Made by a program: the position numbers and the translations under genes. A stretch of 5,851 bases of DNA from Verrucomicrobiota bacterium (GTDB lineage: Bacteria; Verrucomicrobiota; Kiritimatiellia; Kiritimatiellales; Tichowtungiaceae): positions 1-5,851 of the forward strand of contig JAUXCB010000106.1 in the NCBI GenBank assembly GCA_030619095.1, written 5' to 3'. The notes under the pieces were generated by a model. The model did no database searches. It was given only the letters and a program-made list of their open reading frames with translations, and was not told where the DNA came from. Below, one piece after another: positions 1 through 5,720 of this stretch. Positions within the stretch are counted from its first letter, which is position 1. Every line of letters begins with the position of its first letter.

Positions 1-114
1 CGACTTATTGTCCTGTGTAATGATCCTGCTTTCCAACTGCCGGAGATCGGATGATTTGTTTAAACGGGGCTTCGAGCGCGTGTCGGTTCTGTGAACGGTC
101 CGGGGTGGCTTCGG
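1..114. other. Downstream region of the operon, no supported gene
   Basis: These 114 bases follow the stop of the zinc-ribbon gene. I see no convincing terminator: the best hairpin near 84-98 has a four-pair core and no T-run. A minus-strand TTG at 36-34 opens a frame that stays open for 12 codons to the window edge. It has no visible ribosome binding site, so it is not called as a gene. Confidence 0.4.
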
Positions 115-342
115 CTATTGCCGGATCGGTTCGTTTTGCTCGCCGCATTTCGGGCAGCGCGCCAGAGGGGTCCGATAGAGCTCTGTATAGATGTGGCGGC
201 AGCTCCGGCAACGGTAGATGGACTCATCTTTGCTTTTTCGACGACGGAAGGAGATGACGTCGTAGACGGCGGCCAGAACGAATAGCAGGCAGAGGGCAAT
301 GGCCATCGGGATCACGATTAAGTTGAGGGGGTCGACGGGCAT
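115..342 (-). CDS. Small membrane-anchored zinc-ribbon protein, function unknown
   Basis: This 75-residue protein has one N-terminal hydrophobic segment at about residues 7-28. A basic stretch follows (RRRK, residues 33-36), and then a C-terminal zinc-ribbon-like module with two CxxC pairs: C45/C48 and C63/C66, the second in the form CPKCG. The positive-inside rule would put the basic stretch and the zinc ribbon in the cytoplasm. Its ATG overlaps the stop codon of the TonB-like gene by one base (TGATG), so it is almost certainly translated as the last visible gene of the ExbB/ExbD/TonB operon. A purine-rich AGGA lies 11 bases upstream of the ATG, which is rather far, so translational coupling probably matters. 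I do not recognise a named family. The two CxxC pairs suggest zinc binding, but no function can be assigned; an accessory or regulatory role for the energy-transducing complex is only inference from position. Confidence 0.8.
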   Translation of the reverse strand: MPVDPLNLIVIPMAIALCLLFVLAAVYDVISFRRRKSKDESIYRCRSCRHIYTELYRTPLARCPKCGEQNEPIRQ

Positions 343-1043
343 CAGTTGCGCTTTCCTGCAGGCGGGGTGAAGCGGATATCAAGCCATCCGACGGTTGTTT
401 CCGGTGAAGGGCTGAAGCGGATTTTGCGGATGGCGCTGAGCAGCGCCGGCGGTTCTGCCGGGGTTTCGAAGAGGGCATGCGCGACGGTTCCATCGGGGCG
501 GACCGTCAGGTGAATACGCAGGGTGACGAGAGAGAGGGCTTCGATTTCTTTGAACGGCTCGGCGCAATCTGCACGGGACTGTAGTTCCGGCGAGAAAAAC
601 AGTTCAATTCGTCCGGGGTGGCGCACGAGGGTTGTGCGGGCTGCGCCGGGTGCGGGCAGTTCGCTCTGCGGGAGCGGAATGGCTTCGATGGATTCGGGTT
701 GATTCTGTGCCGGGGCGATAGCGGACGGGCGGGACAAGTAGGTTTCAGGCGGGTGGGGCTGGCGAAGAGCGAGTCGCAGGGGTATGCGTTCTGGCGGGAA
801 GGTTCCACTGAAGCCTTCCTGCGAGGGACGCGCGAAACGGGTTGGGTTTTGCAGAGCAAATGATCCGTTGATGTCCGGATGGAGGATGAGCCGCGGGGGA
901 GATTCTGGCTGAAACAGGGAGGTGGGGGCGGGGCGGAATGCCGTCAGCCAGAGGGCGAACCATGCAAGGGCGCACACGGAAGCGAGCCAGTAGGCTCGTT
1001 TGCTGGTTGTGGCCGGATGGTTGATGGGAGGGGTCGTATTCAC
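342..1043 (-). CDS. TonB-like energy transducer (divergent)
   Basis: The 233-residue product has the TonB layout: a short cytoplasmic N-terminus ending in K15-R16, a single membrane anchor at about residues 18-36, a proline-rich periplasmic linker (about 38-135), and a C-terminal module at about 165-228. The C-terminal module resembles TonB_C: a beta-strand pattern LRIHLTVRPDGTV, then an alpha-helical AIRKIRFSP segment and a closing strand (WLDIRF). In the family, this domain contacts TonB-dependent outer-membrane receptors, and the anchor takes up energy from ExbB/ExbD. Oddities: the anchor contains no histidine, although the TonB/TolA anchor usually has one, and the YP-box that normally opens TonB_C is missing. 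The start is GTG at 1043 with a weak CAGG at 1053-1056, nine bases upstream; no better start precedes the anchor. It follows exbD by 24 bases. The TonB-like call rests mainly on architecture and neighbours. Confidence 0.75.
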   Translation of the reverse strand: MNTTPPINHPATTSKRAYWLASVCALAWFALWLTAFRPAPTSLFQPESPPRLILHPDINGSFALQNPTRFARPSQEGFSGTFPPERIPLRLALRQPHPPETYLSRPSAIAPAQNQPESIEAIPLPQSELPAPGAARTTLVRHPGRIELFFSPELQSRADCAEPFKEIEALSLVTLRIHLTVRPDGTVAHALFETPAEPPALLSAIRKIRFSPSPETTVGWLDIRFTPPAGKRN

Positions 1044-1067
1044 TGATCGAAACCTGATTTCAATTTT

Positions 1068-1520
1068 CTACTTTCCCGTTCCTGTTTTCTGGGTGGCAAT
1101 GAAGACCTGTCGGAAGCCGGCGGCAGCGGCGGCATCATACACTGCCGCCGTGGTTTCTTGCGAAATGGAGCGATCGGCTTCGAGGATGAGCGCGACGCCG
1201 GGTCGCTTTTCTACAGCGATTCGCAGGGCGGGCTCAAGGGTGTTGAGCGTGATCTGGTCGTCGTTGAAAAAGACAACCCCTTCGCGGGATATTTTCAGTA
1301 CCAGATCATTGAAGCGGATCCCGTCGGATTGGGCGGCACCGGGCAGGTCGAGGGCGATGCCGGGTTTGAGAACAAACGGGGATGTGGCCAGAACAAACGC
1401 ACCCATCAGGAGTGCCGCATCGAGAAAAACAGTGCCGGTAAGGAATCCGCGCCCGGTTCGGCGGCGCGGACGAAAGGAGCGGTGCAGATGAAGAACGGCT
1501 TCGCAGTCGTTACGATTCAT
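1068..1520 (-). CDS. exbD: ExbD/TolR family biopolymer transport protein
   Basis: The protein has 150 residues: a basic cytoplasmic N-terminus (RRRTGR around 20-25), one transmembrane helix at about 26-48, and a periplasmic ExbD/TolR domain from about 52 to 145. Within the helix, D34 sits in the position of the family's essential proton-handling aspartate. The periplasmic part shows the usual pattern: an ALDLPG strand, a VLKISREG strand, an LILEAD strand near residue 111 and an AAGFRQVFIAT end. The canonical proline three residues before the aspartate is replaced by valine (V31), so the usual TPLxD signature is absent. The start is well supported: AGGAG at 1527-1531 lies six bases from the ATG. 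The reading frame overlaps the end of exbB by 11 bases, pointing to coupled translation. In the family, ExbD sits in the ExbB pore and conveys proton-motive force to TonB. Confidence 0.9.
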   Translation of the reverse strand: MNRNDCEAVLHLHRSFRPRRRTGRGFLTGTVFLDAALLMGAFVLATSPFVLKPGIALDLPGAAQSDGIRFNDLVLKISREGVVFFNDDQITLNTLEPALRIAVEKRPGVALILEADRSISQETTAAVYDAAAAAGFRQVFIATQKTGTGK

Positions 1521-2139
1521 GGCTGACTCCTGCGTTCGGGCGGGTCAGAAAGCGGATGATCTCTTCGGCGGTCTGTTCCATGTCGAGGGCAATGGCTTCC
1601 ACCCGGCCGATGAGGAAGTGATAGCCCGCATAGGCGGGAATGCCAGTGATGAGTCCGGCTGCCGTGGTGAGTAGCGCGCTCCATAGGCCGTCGGTCAGTG
1701 TGCCGATTTCGACCAGCGGAGAGCCCGCCTGCATGGCGGCCAGCATGTGCAACAGGCCGAGCACCGTGCCGAGCAGGCCGAGCATTGGCAGAACCTGAGC
1801 GAGGGTGATGAGCAGGTTGGTGTGGCGCTCCAGACGAGGGATTTCCCGGATGCCGGCTTCGCGTACGGACTGGGTGAGTGTGGTGGCATCGTCATCGCGG
1901 TGGAGCAGGGCGGTACGCACGAGGTGGGCGGCCGGGCCGGGGGTCTGGTCGCAGATGGTAATGGCCTCGACATCGTTGCCCCGGTTGAGATTGGTCGTGA
2001 TCCCGTTCAGGAAGTCTTCGATTTTTATCTGGGCGCGATGCAGGTGAAAGAGGCGTTCAAGAAAAATGAGCAGTGCGATCAATCCCCCTGCCACAATCAA
2101 CCACATGACCGGGCCGCCGCTGTGTATCCAGTTCAACAT
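1510..2139 (-). CDS. exbB: ExbB/TolQ/MotA family proton channel protein
   Basis: The 209-residue protein has three predicted membrane helices at about 9-28, 109-131 and 152-176, with a cytoplasmic loop of about 80 residues between the first two, as in ExbB/TolQ. The second helix carries the family signature PMLGLLGTVLG and the third ALLTTAAGLITGIPA. T125 and T159 align by motif with the pore-lining threonines known from E. coli ExbB (T148 and T181). I chose the ATG at 2139 over an in-frame TTG at 2145, because AAGGAG at 2146-2151 is six bases from the ATG but directly abuts the TTG. It lies 133 bases after the TPR gene and overlaps exbD at its 3' end. The role is the pentameric inner-membrane channel driving the TonB-like transducer. 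TolQ is an alternative name, but no tolA, tolB or pal is visible and the context favours ExbB. Confidence 0.93.
   Translation of the reverse strand: MLNWIHSGGPVMWLIVAGGLIALLIFLERLFHLHRAQIKIEDFLNGITTNLNRGNDVEAITICDQTPGPAAHLVRTALLHRDDDATTLTQSVREAGIREIPRLERHTNLLITLAQVLPMLGLLGTVLGLLHMLAAMQAGSPLVEIGTLTDGLWSALLTTAAGLITGIPAYAGYHFLIGRVEAIALDMEQTAEEIIRFLTRPNAGVSHES
1527..1531 (-). promoter_or_regulatory. Ribosome binding site of exbD
   Basis: AGGAG on the minus strand, six bases from the exbD ATG at 1520. The site lies within the last codons of exbB, so ribosomes finishing exbB pass over it before re-initiating. Confidence 0.75.
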
Positions 2140-2145
2140 ATTCAA

Positions 2146-2151
2146 CTCCTT
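2146..2151 (-). promoter_or_regulatory. Ribosome binding site of exbB
   Basis: On the minus strand this reads AAGGAG, six bases before the ATG at 2139. It is the strongest ribosome binding site in the operon. It decides the exbB start against the longer TTG alternative at 2145. It lies just outside the repeat element in the TPR-exbB gap, so that element keeps the translation signal intact. Confidence 0.8.
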
Positions 2152-2157
2152 TTCGGT

Positions 2158-2273
2158 TGGGATAATGGATTGTTGGAATTATGGAACGATGAACGGGCGC
2201 GAAGGCAGGTCTTTTTCAACTTCCAATATTCCAATGTTCCTTTACTCCAATATTCCGCATCCCGCAGGGATGC
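2158..2273. repeat. Intergenic inverted array of 8-bp-phased TGGA/TCCA words with adjoining palindrome
   Basis: The gap between the TPR gene and exbB is filled by a structured repeat. On the plus strand the left arm (about 2163-2194) reads as four 8-mers: ATAATGGA, TTGTTGGA, ATTATGGA and ACGATGAA, roughly NNNWTGGA. After a GC-rich spacer (about 2195-2213), the right arm (about 2214-2256) has the reverse complement phased by 8: TCCAATAT, TCCAATGT, TCCTTTAC, TCCAATAT. The arms can therefore fold back on one another imperfectly. The right end is a perfect 17-base palindrome. No open reading frame of note is present. The structure resembles REP-like or small non-autonomous repeats, but it is not one I can name. 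It has no classic U-tract, so it is unlikely to be a strong intrinsic terminator. Confidence 0.7.
2257..2273. repeat. Perfect palindrome (7-bp stem, 3-base loop) on the TPR stop codon
   Basis: The plus strand reads GCATCCC, GCA, GGGATGC: a perfect 7-bp stem with a 3-base loop. On the minus strand the palindrome starts with the G of the TPR gene's TAG stop and runs into the TGGA-word array. Neither side is followed by a run of T in the right orientation, so it is better seen as a REP-like hairpin or an mRNA 3'-end stabiliser or attenuator than as a terminator. Confidence 0.75.
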
Positions 2274-4762
2274 TAAAATTCTTCTGCGTGTTCCTGTTTA
2301 ATTTTTTCGATACGTCTAGATGCCTCGTCCCGCGCGGGAACGTTTGCCTCCAGAATTCTCTCATAAATATGGACGGCCTCTTTCCAGCGGGTTTGCCGCT
2401 CCAGGCTGGCGGCGGCATCCAGTGCGGCTCGGGTGAACCATAGCACGGCTCCGGGAGGGAGAGTCTCAGGATGGTTTATGGCCGCATAGACCGTTTCTGT
2501 ATAATGGGTAAAGGCGCTGTCAGCGAGCTGCATCTTCTCTTCGCAACGGGCCATTTTATAGAGGGCTTGCAGCTTGAGCCCGAACGGGGTGGCCGGGCGG
2601 TTATACAGCGCTTGATAGGCCCGGATCGCTTCCGGGTAGCGGTCGGCATCCGTGGTGCCCAGAATGAAGAGACAGTCGCCGAGCCGACCGCGGGCGCGGT
2701 CAGTCAGCGGATCGTCCGGCGAGGATTTGATCACCTCTTCATAGGCCAGGATGGCGCGGGGAAATTCGCCGAGCTCGGAGAGAACTTCTCCTTGCGCAAA
2801 ACGGGTTTTCAGCAGCAGAGCACTTTGCGGATGCTCTTTTGCAAGGCGGCTGTAAAGGAGGAAAGCATCGAGGAAGCTATCCTGCCGGAGCAGGGAATTT
2901 GCGGCCCAGAAGAGGGCCTCGTCGGCTAGCTCATTTTCGGGGAAGCGGGTGGCGATATCCAGAAACGAGGTATGCGCCTGTGGGTAGTCCCCCCGGTTGT
3001 AGGCGTGTTCGCTGAGCCAGAAGAGAACGTTCGGTGTCCAGAGAGAGTCTGGATAGTTTTCAACGAATGTTTGGCAGATCTGTAGCGCGGTGTCGATGTC
3101 GCCTTGTAGGTATCGGCAGAAGCCCTGCATGTAGGCTGCTTGCGGGGCTTCGGGCGATGCCGGATAGCCGGTGCTGACGGCTTGGAAGTTTTCGAGCGCC
3201 TTGCTGAACTGATCAAGCTCGAAGCGAATCAGCCCCTGCTGGTGCAATGCGGTTGCTTGTACGACCCCGTTGGTGTACTGCGTTGCAATGCGCTGATATT
3301 CCTGAAGAGCTGGTTCCCCTCCTTTTTCATTTTTGAGCAGTTCGGCCCGTTGCAATGCGGCGCGCGGTGCGAATTCGCTATCCGGAAAATTTGTTTCCAC
3401 GGCCAGAAACTGAAGGTGTGCGCCGCCCGCATCGCCGCTGGCTCGGCGGGCGGCCCCGCTCTGGTAGGTCGCCCGTGCAGCCAGCGGGGAGTCGGCATGC
3501 TTTTTTGAGACGGCTTGATAGTTTTTAAATGCGCGCTCAAACTGCTTTGCCGCAAAGCGTGCATCACCTGCCTTCACCCAGGCGGTGGCAGAGATCTCTG
3601 GGTTGTTGCTTTTGGTGGCGGTGCGCTCAAAGGCGGCGGCGGCTTCTTCGGGGCGTGACTGCTCCCAGAGGCTCCAGCCTTTTCCGTAGAGGGCGCGGGC
3701 TTCTCCGGACGGGTCCTCGGTGACATTCAGGTAGGCCTGAAATGCCTGCTCGGCGGCTTCATACTGTTCACTCTTCAGCAGGGCCTCCGCTTTCTGGAGT
3801 AGCGTGTCGGCGGCGAGCTGGTCGTCCGGGGCAATTTGGATGGCTTCATCGAACAGCGTCAGGGCCTCCTCGGATTTTCCTTCATCCACCAACAGGTTGG
3901 CGCGGGCAGTTTTTTGCCGGACACGCAGGGTGGCTTCATCGGTCAGGGTTTCCGCACTTAACAGGGCATCGGCTGCGGCGGCGGCGCGGCCCGCACGCTG
4001 TTCAAGCGCGGCCAGTTCCATCCAGGCCGCAATCCGCAGACGCGCCCGGGTCGCCTCGCTTCTGCCAAGCTGTTTCAGCAGGCCGGCGGCTTCCTGTACC
4101 TCTTTTTTTCCGCCATCGGCGATCAACTCGCGGGCCAGAAGCAGGCGAACCGAGTCGGCCAGCGCGCTGGCCGGGAAGTGCTTCAACAGCTCCTGCCGGG
4201 TTCTGGTTGCGGCTTTTTGCCGCCCGCGTTCCAGTTGGATCTCGGCGAGGTCGAGCAGGTTTTGATCTGCGTTTTCAGCGTTCGGGAAGGTTTTCCAGCA
4301 GCGGGCAAAGGCGGCCTCTGCGGCCTTCGGATTGCCGGTGATCTGCTCGGCGCGTCCCAGTAGCCGGAGGGCGGCGGGAGCATAGACCCCGGCGCGCAGA
4401 AGCTTTTTGTCTGTTTTCAGGGTTTGAAAAAGGGCCTCGAAATTTTTTGCCTCAAAAAAGGCGCGGGCCCGCCAGTAGGCGAATGCATCCTGCCCGAGCA
4501 GATGGGTGGATTCCCCCGCAAGAATGACGGCATCGTTGAATCGCGTTTGTCCAATCAGTGAGCGAACCAGCAGAAGGGTGAGATGGGCATCCTTCCCGGC
4601 GGTCTGCGGGACGCTGAGGGAGCGCCAAATCTGCTGCTCAGCGAGCTCATACAGTTCGTCTTCTAGCGCGGCTTCAATGGATTGGAGTGGAAAACCCTGC
4701 GCAAACAGCGCAGGCGAAAGAAGAAGTGCACAAGCAAAGAGTTGGATTAGCCGTTGTTTCAT
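2273..4762 (-). CDS. Large secreted tetratricopeptide repeat (TPR) protein
   Basis: The 829-residue protein starts with a clear signal peptide: KQR, then a hydrophobic core, with likely signal peptidase I cleavage after A21 (LFA/QG). It should thus be periplasmic. Almost all of the rest is helical repeats of about 34-37 residues with TPR-type spacing of small and aromatic residues. Clear units start near 126, 166, 283, 317, 355, 391, 428, 464, 501, 540, 576, 613, 650, 688 and 774. Several end in the xxPDS/xxPDD turn typical of TPR and of YbgF/CpoB- and BamD-like proteins. A cysteine at residue 11 lies too early to be a lipobox. It is the first gene of the cluster, upstream of exbB, so a scaffold role in the periplasmic part of the Ton-like machine is likely but inferred. 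No strong ribosome binding site precedes the ATG (AGGA is 12 bases away), but the signal peptide fixes the start. The stop lies within a repeat palindrome. Confidence 0.9.
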   Translation of the reverse strand: MKQRLIQLFACALLLSPALFAQGFPLQSIEAALEDELYELAEQQIWRSLSVPQTAGKDAHLTLLLVRSLIGQTRFNDAVILAGESTHLLGQDAFAYWRARAFFEAKNFEALFQTLKTDKKLLRAGVYAPAALRLLGRAEQITGNPKAAEAAFARCWKTFPNAENADQNLLDLAEIQLERGRQKAATRTRQELLKHFPASALADSVRLLLARELIADGGKKEVQEAAGLLKQLGRSEATRARLRIAAWMELAALEQRAGRAAAAADALLSAETLTDEATLRVRQKTARANLLVDEGKSEEALTLFDEAIQIAPDDQLAADTLLQKAEALLKSEQYEAAEQAFQAYLNVTEDPSGEARALYGKGWSLWEQSRPEEAAAAFERTATKSNNPEISATAWVKAGDARFAAKQFERAFKNYQAVSKKHADSPLAARATYQSGAARRASGDAGGAHLQFLAVETNFPDSEFAPRAALQRAELLKNEKGGEPALQEYQRIATQYTNGVVQATALHQQGLIRFELDQFSKALENFQAVSTGYPASPEAPQAAYMQGFCRYLQGDIDTALQICQTFVENYPDSLWTPNVLFWLSEHAYNRGDYPQAHTSFLDIATRFPENELADEALFWAANSLLRQDSFLDAFLLYSRLAKEHPQSALLLKTRFAQGEVLSELGEFPRAILAYEEVIKSSPDDPLTDRARGRLGDCLFILGTTDADRYPEAIRAYQALYNRPATPFGLKLQALYKMARCEEKMQLADSAFTHYTETVYAAINHPETLPPGAVLWFTRAALDAAASLERQTRWKEAVHIYERILEANVPARDEASRRIEKIKQEHAEEF

Positions 4763-4833
4763 TGGCGGGGAGTATCCTATGACACGCCGCCTTCTTCCAG
4801 CACTTTTCGAGCACTCCTTTTTTTGAATTTCTA
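4763..4833. other. Upstream region of the TPR-exbBD operon, no clear promoter seen
   Basis: This is the left part of the divergent gap between the minus-strand operon and the plus-strand repeat units, so the operon promoter should lie here or just beyond. I find no convincing -35/-10 pair on the minus strand. The candidate TAGGAT about 16 bases before the ATG has no good partner. Two direct copies of AGCACT (around 4799 and 4810) and a run of seven T (4818-4824) are present. The composition shifts here from GC-rich to AT-rich. Confidence 0.4.
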
Positions 4834-4885
4834 TTGAAGTGGAATTCTGTATAGGAATGTAAACGTTTTGTGTTTAGAAATATCG

Positions 4886-4929
4886 TTCTTTTAGATACAC
4901 TTTGATCGTTTTCGCATTTTATTATGAGC
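4886..4929 (+). promoter_or_regulatory. Conserved 44-base leader block, candidate promoter (unit 1)
   Basis: This block is identical at all 44 bases in both repeat units (second copy at 5653-5696), while the sequence on either side differs. It contains TAGATA at 4892-4897, a plausible -10 element. A weak -35-like TTGTGT lies 18 bases upstream at 4868-4873 (TTATGT in unit 2). The block ends about 25 bases before the ATG, so it could also be part of the transcribed leader. The promoter reading is inference; the conservation is directly visible. Confidence 0.45.
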
Positions 4930-4954
4930 GAACTATATGGAGAGAGGATGAATT

Positions 4955-5488
4955 ATGAAACAGACAATATTGTTGGTCATTTTGAGTCTGGGTTGCGGAG
5001 TGTCTATGGGTGAGATGACGAAAAAACAGATAAAATCCTTTAAGAAATTAGTAAAAATTGATGGTTCAAATTATTCCTTCGAAGAACGAAGGGATGAGAA
5101 ACATTGTATTCTTACGATTGAATTTTCGGCGGAGGAGTACGGGCTGGAAAAAGTTATCGTTCGCTGTGCGGTTGAATTGACCGATAAGAAGACAAAACAA
5201 ACCTATTTAGTTACTAAGAAGAGGGTTCACGGGTCGTTAGACAGAGGGAATTATAACCAATATATTGGCGAAGGGTACTGGACGGTTCTTATGCCGTTTG
5301 GAGAGTTTAAGCGGTTAAAAGTAACCGGCTATGCCTTTGAGTACGGTATTATGGACGGGGGAAAATTTGTACCCTTTGAGGCGGAGTACGACGATGTGGA
5401 TACGTATGAGGAATTGGTCAATCGCACGCCGACCGCTTATCCCAATAAATGCAGTCTAAATCGCGTCAGGCGCGTCTATTCCTATTGA
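4955..5488 (+). CDS. Small exported protein of unknown function, tandem copy 1
   Basis: The 177-residue product begins with a signal peptide: MKQ, then a hydrophobic core (residues 5-16). The most likely signal peptidase I cut is after G19 (SMG/EM). C14 in LSLGC might suggest a lipoprotein, but the position -3 residue is serine, so the lipobox is poor. The mature part starts lysine-rich (TKKQIKSFKK) and then alternates in a beta-rich way, with cysteines at 51, 71 and 166. It ends in an Arg/Tyr-rich tail (VRRVYSY). I recognise no family. A purine-rich GAGAGGA at 4942-4948, six bases before the ATG, supports the start. Translation ends in tandem TGA codons (5486-5491). The gene is AT-richer than the operon to its left and lies in a tandemly duplicated unit, both of which suggest an accessory, possibly acquired gene. 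Confidence 0.85.
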   Translation: MKQTILLVILSLGCGVSMGEMTKKQIKSFKKLVKIDGSNYSFEERRDEKHCILTIEFSAEEYGLEKVIVRCAVELTDKKTKQTYLVTKKRVHGSLDRGNYNQYIGEGYWTVLMPFGEFKRLKVTGYAFEYGIMDGGKFVPFEAEYDDVDTYEELVNRTPTAYPNKCSLNRVRRVYSY

Positions 5489-5533
5489 TGATCGGGTAGA
5501 ATCTCCGCTAGATATTTTCCTGTATAGGATTTA

Positions 5534-5555
5534 GACGGAACCTGTCAGTTTTTTT
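5534..5555 (+). terminator. Possible weak intrinsic terminator after copy 1
   Basis: A short stem (GACGG at 5534-5538 pairing with CTGTC at 5542-5546, including one G-U pair) with a 3-base loop is followed by seven T at 5549-5555. It sits 46 bases after the stop codon of the small exported protein. The stem is short, so efficiency is doubtful. Confidence 0.4.
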
Positions 5556-5652
5556 ATGTGGCGGGAAGAAAAATGAGTCGGATAGGAAAAGGGTTTAGGG
5601 TTGAAGTGGAATTCTGTATAAGAATGTAAGCATTTTATGTTTATAAACATTT

Positions 5653-5696
5653 TTCTTTTAGATACACTTTGATCGTTTTCGCATTTTATTATGAGC
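5653..5696 (+). promoter_or_regulatory. Conserved 44-base leader block, candidate promoter (unit 2)
   Basis: Identical copy of the block at 4886-4929. The matching TAGATA is at 5659-5664 and the weak -35-like TTATGT at 5635-5640, again 18 bases apart. It suggests each gene copy keeps its own promoter. Confidence 0.45.
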
Positions 5697-5720
5697 AAAT
5701 CATAGGGTTAAGGGTTAATT

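Larger units (their letters stand above)
4834..5600 (+). repeat. Tandem direct repeat unit 1 (about 767 bp)
   Basis: This unit holds a 121-base leader, the complete 177-codon gene and its 3' flank. It is followed directly by a second unit at 5601. Its first 20 bases are identical in both units. The sequence to the left of 4834 does not match that to the left of 5601, which sets the boundary. Over the visible overlap, the leaders differ at 8 of the first 52 bases, then are identical for 44 bases, then diverge around the ribosome binding site. The coding parts differ at 4 of 131 bases. Confidence 0.85.

Noticed and set aside
1000..1491. Plus-strand open frame of 163 codons opposite exbD
   Set aside because: Arg/Ser-rich with no recognisable domain, lying antisense to exbD with its conserved aspartate and periplasmic pattern.
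2140..2145. Longer exbB start at TTG 2145
   Set aside because: The AAGGAG at 2146-2151 would abut the TTG directly, whereas it has an ideal six-base spacing to the ATG at 2139.
2257..2273. Palindrome as a rho-independent terminator of the TPR gene
   Set aside because: The stem is good, but no T-run follows it on the minus strand (GGAATATTGG follows), and exbB downstream appears to belong to the same operon.
1747..2301. Plus-strand open frame of 184 codons opposite exbB
   Set aside because: It lies antisense to exbB, which has clear family motifs, membrane helices and a good ribosome binding site. The plus-strand frame shows no domain and crosses the intergenic repeat, so it is a GC-rich shadow.
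2322..2345. Second hairpin-like GTCCCGCGCGGGAAC segment near the TPR 3' end
   Set aside because: It is imperfect and lies within coding sequence (NVPARDE), so it is probably a by-product of GC-rich codons.
3742..4341. Plus-strand open frame of 199 codons opposite the TPR gene
   Set aside because: Its product is a low-complexity Arg/Pro/Ser/Gly sequence, typical of the antisense frame of a GC-rich alanine-rich gene. The minus strand encodes a coherent TPR protein here.
4994..4996. Lipobox cysteine C14 in the small exported protein
   Set aside because: The residues before it (S-L-G) do not fit the usual lipobox, which prefers leucine at -3, and a better signal peptidase I site follows at SMG/EM.
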